Source of the DNA: Clostridium sp. UBA5530
GTDB taxonomy: Bacteria > Bacillota > Clostridia > Clostridiales > Clostridiaceae
NCBI GenBank assembly: GCA_002423705.1
Contig: DINW01000070.1
Coordinates: 10,554-17,462 of the forward strand
Reading direction: 5' to 3'
Length of the DNA stretch: 6,909 bases
The notes under the pieces are model-generated. The model worked only from the letters and a program-made list of their open reading frames with translations, made no database searches and had not been told where the DNA came from. Of this stretch, positions 5,498 through 6,909 are shown piece after piece (position 1 is the first letter of the stretch; each line of letters opens with the position of its first letter). The position numbers and the translations under genes were made by a program.

Positions 5498-6724
5498 ATG
5501 AATTCAATGAGTGAAAAAATTACTTTAGCTAAAGATTTATTAGATTTACTTAAGAAGAATCCATTAAATGAGTATTGGCAAGGATTCACTATGGTTCCCT
5601 TTGCTTTATATGACTCTGCAGAAATAGTTCTATGTAACATTGACCCCCATGATTCCTCCTTTACCTATGTAGATGGTCTATATGTAGGGAAATGGCAGGA
5701 CAAGTTTCTAGGAAATACTGCTATAGATTTTAATGGAGAATATATAGCAATTTGGAATCTAGAGGATTGTGGAGGGATTTCCCCAGAGTTGAGCAGTCTA
5801 TATAGTTGTTTAAGTCACGAAATGTTTCACTGTTACCAACTTAAAAATAACTGGACCTTATGGGCAGACGAATTTTTAGCTGTAACTTATCCATATTCTG
5901 AGGATTCATTGTCCATTAGGCTTATGGAGATGGACATTCTCCTTGAAGCATTAAAGGAAGATGATCCATGTAAAAAGAAGGACTTAATTTCTAAGTTTAT
6001 ATTTATAAGAGAGGAAAGAAGGAAACTTATAGGAAAGTACTTAGACTATGAACTCGCATTAGAATCCTGTGAGGGTACTGCCACCTATGTAGAATTTAAA
6101 GCCTTATCAAGAATTGAAAATTTTTCAACCCTTGATCATATAAATTCCTTCATTGACCGCTCTAAGCTTCATGATTTATCCTGTTTCCGTTCGTCTTGTT
6201 ACAGCTTTGGATTACTTATGGCATTGCTACTAGACCAATGCTATCCCAGTTGGCATAAAGAATTTACTTTCTCAAAATTACCTCTATATGATTTCTTCAA
6301 ATCTAAATCTTCCTTTAGTTTAGACCATAATGATTTCATAATAGACAATATCTATAAAGAAAATGCTAAACAGCTTTTAAATACTCATCTTAAAAAAAGT
6401 GAAAATATCATCACCAACTTTTTCAATAAAGATTTATACAAGATAATTGTCACAGGAAACCTTAGAATTTCTGGTTTTGACCCAATGAATATAGTTACTT
6501 ATGATAAATATGTGCTCCACAAAAATTTTCTAAAAGTCAACGATTGGACTATTTTATCTGAGATTTTAACAACACCCAATGAAGATTTTTGGACTATGAA
6601 TGAAATTGAATTTTATTCAGTAGACAAACCACAGATTTTAGATAAAAATACTATTTGGGTCAATGATGTAAAATTCCAAGGTACTGTTAGTATAGAAGGC
6701 ACTACCTATTTAATTAAAGTATAA
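5498..6724 (+). CDS. uncharacterised protein with HExxH zinc-metallopeptidase motif
   Basis: I do not recognise a named family. The 408-residue protein (counted from the ATG at 5498) has LSHEMFHCYQ at 105-114, a canonical HExxH zinc-binding and catalytic motif (His107, Glu108, His111). About 80 residues later, ESCEGTATYVE (189-199) resembles the helix that supplies the third zinc-binding glutamate in several gluzincin-type peptidases, with Glu192 the best candidate. A charged helical stretch (about 140-185) lies between. The C-terminal third (about 315-408) looks beta-rich and ends in short strands (VKFQGTVSIEGTTYLIKV). There is no signal peptide or clear membrane segment, so a cytoplasmic protein is expected. 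Base composition matches its neighbours. The gene diverges from the SagB-type oxidoreductase gene and has its own strong promoter. Peptidase activity is inferred from the motif alone; the substrate is unknown. Confidence 0.85.
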   Translation: MNSMSEKITLAKDLLDLLKKNPLNEYWQGFTMVPFALYDSAEIVLCNIDPHDSSFTYVDGLYVGKWQDKFLGNTAIDFNGEYIAIWNLEDCGGISPELSSLYSCLSHEMFHCYQLKNNWTLWADEFLAVTYPYSEDSLSIRLMEMDILLEALKEDDPCKKKDLISKFIFIREERRKLIGKYLDYELALESCEGTATYVEFKALSRIENFSTLDHINSFIDRSKLHDLSCFRSSCYSFGLLMALLLDQCYPSWHKEFTFSKLPLYDFFKSKSSFSLDHNDFIIDNIYKENAKQLLNTHLKKSENIITNFFNKDLYKIIVTGNLRISGFDPMNIVTYDKYVLHKNFLKVNDWTILSEILTTPNEDFWTMNEIEFYSVDKPQILDKNTIWVNDVKFQGTVSIEGTTYLIKV

Positions 6725-6793
6725 TGCTAATTAAGGGAAGTTCAAACTAAGTTTCAGTTTATATATTTTCATTCTTCTTACTCTTTTTTTAAA

Positions 6794-6845
6794 AAATGTT
6801 GATAAAATGATAGACATGCTAGCTTCCATATATTTATCAACATTT
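6794..6845 (-). terminator. inverted repeat, probable terminator for a gene entering from the right
   Basis: AAATGTTGATAAA (6794-6806) and TTTATCAACATTT (6833-6845) form a perfect 13-bp stem around a 26-nt loop containing the palindrome GCTAGC. Read on the minus strand, the stem runs straight into a six-T tract (6796-6791), giving terminator form. On the plus strand the following TTTCTTTATGTTTTG is a weaker T-rich run, so it may also serve the HExxH gene. The stem has only two G·C pairs and the loop is long, which weakens the call. The rest of 6725-6866 shows nothing else recognisable. Confidence 0.45.
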
Positions 6846-6866
6846 CTTTATGTTTTGTATATCCCA

Positions 6867-6908
6867 TTAGACTAGTTTAATCTTACGTCCCTCATAGTTA
6901 ATATAAAA
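6867..6908 (-). CDS. possible C-terminal end of a gene beyond the right edge
   Basis: The minus strand opens at the window edge with 13 codons, FYINYEGRKIKLV, then TAA at 6869-6867. The stop lies 21 nt before a hairpin with a T tract, which fits a gene ending here and converging on the HExxH protein gene. A second frame also reads in from the edge (ending MRDVRLN at a TAG), so the frame is not proven. The fragment is too short to identify. Confidence 0.35.
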   Translation of the reverse strand, partial: FYINYEGRKIKLV

Positions 6909-6909
6909 C

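Noticed and set aside
5443..5640. Minus-strand open frame of 65 codons across the start of the HExxH gene
   Set aside because: It overlaps the coding start and promoter of the plus-strand gene, and no family resemblance or ribosome binding site was seen.
6737..6765. Weak hairpin AAACT/AGTTT after the HExxH gene as a terminator
   Set aside because: A 5-bp AT-rich stem without a following T run is not enough to call a terminator.
1..6909. CRISPR arrays, tRNA or rRNA genes, and insertion sequences
   Set aside because: No spaced direct repeats, tRNA-like cloverleaf, ribosomal RNA signature or transposase reading frame was seen on either strand.

Overview
The window reads as chromosome from a low-GC Gram-positive anaerobe, most likely a Clostridium-like firmicute. 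The reasons are the strongly AT-rich base composition, near-consensus AAGGAGG-type ribosome binding sites, a glycine decarboxylase split into two subunits, and a tandem glycine riboswitch ahead of the operon. The species cannot be named from the sequence alone.

Positions 1-3411, all on the minus strand, hold a glycine cleavage operon in the order gcvT, gcvH, gcvPA, gcvPB. gcvPB runs off the left edge, so only its first 69 codons are present. The genes are 2-14 nt apart, and each downstream ribosome binding site lies in or against the end of the gene before it. The operon has an extended -10 promoter (3383-3411). A two-aptamer glycine riboswitch (3146-3318) follows it, and then an intrinsic terminator (3101-3148) whose base overlaps the closing helix of the second aptamer. 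This is the layout of a switch that turns expression on when glycine is present. A perfect 9-bp inverted repeat surrounds the promoter -35 and may be a second control site.

Positions 3488-4589, plus strand, hold a divergently transcribed lipoate-protein ligase gene (lplA) with its own promoter and no riboswitch. It links to the operon in function: GcvH works only when lipoate is attached to its lysine 63, and LplA makes that attachment. A strong hairpin at 4552-4578 ends lplA and probably also the gene that converges on it.

Positions 4580-6909 are more accessory in character. A stand-alone SagB/ThcOx-type flavin oxidoreductase (minus) and an unrecognised 408-residue protein with an HExxH zinc-peptidase motif (plus) are transcribed away from each other across a very AT-rich intergenic region with about 10-bp periodic sequence. 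Two copies of the nonamer ATGTTGATA fill the spacer of the peptidase-like gene's promoter. Two more, inverted, form a hairpin beyond its end. At the right edge the last few codons of another minus-strand gene are probably present, followed by that hairpin as its terminator.

The best-supported biology is the glycine cleavage and lipoylation module with its riboswitch. The least understood element is the HExxH protein and its control region.
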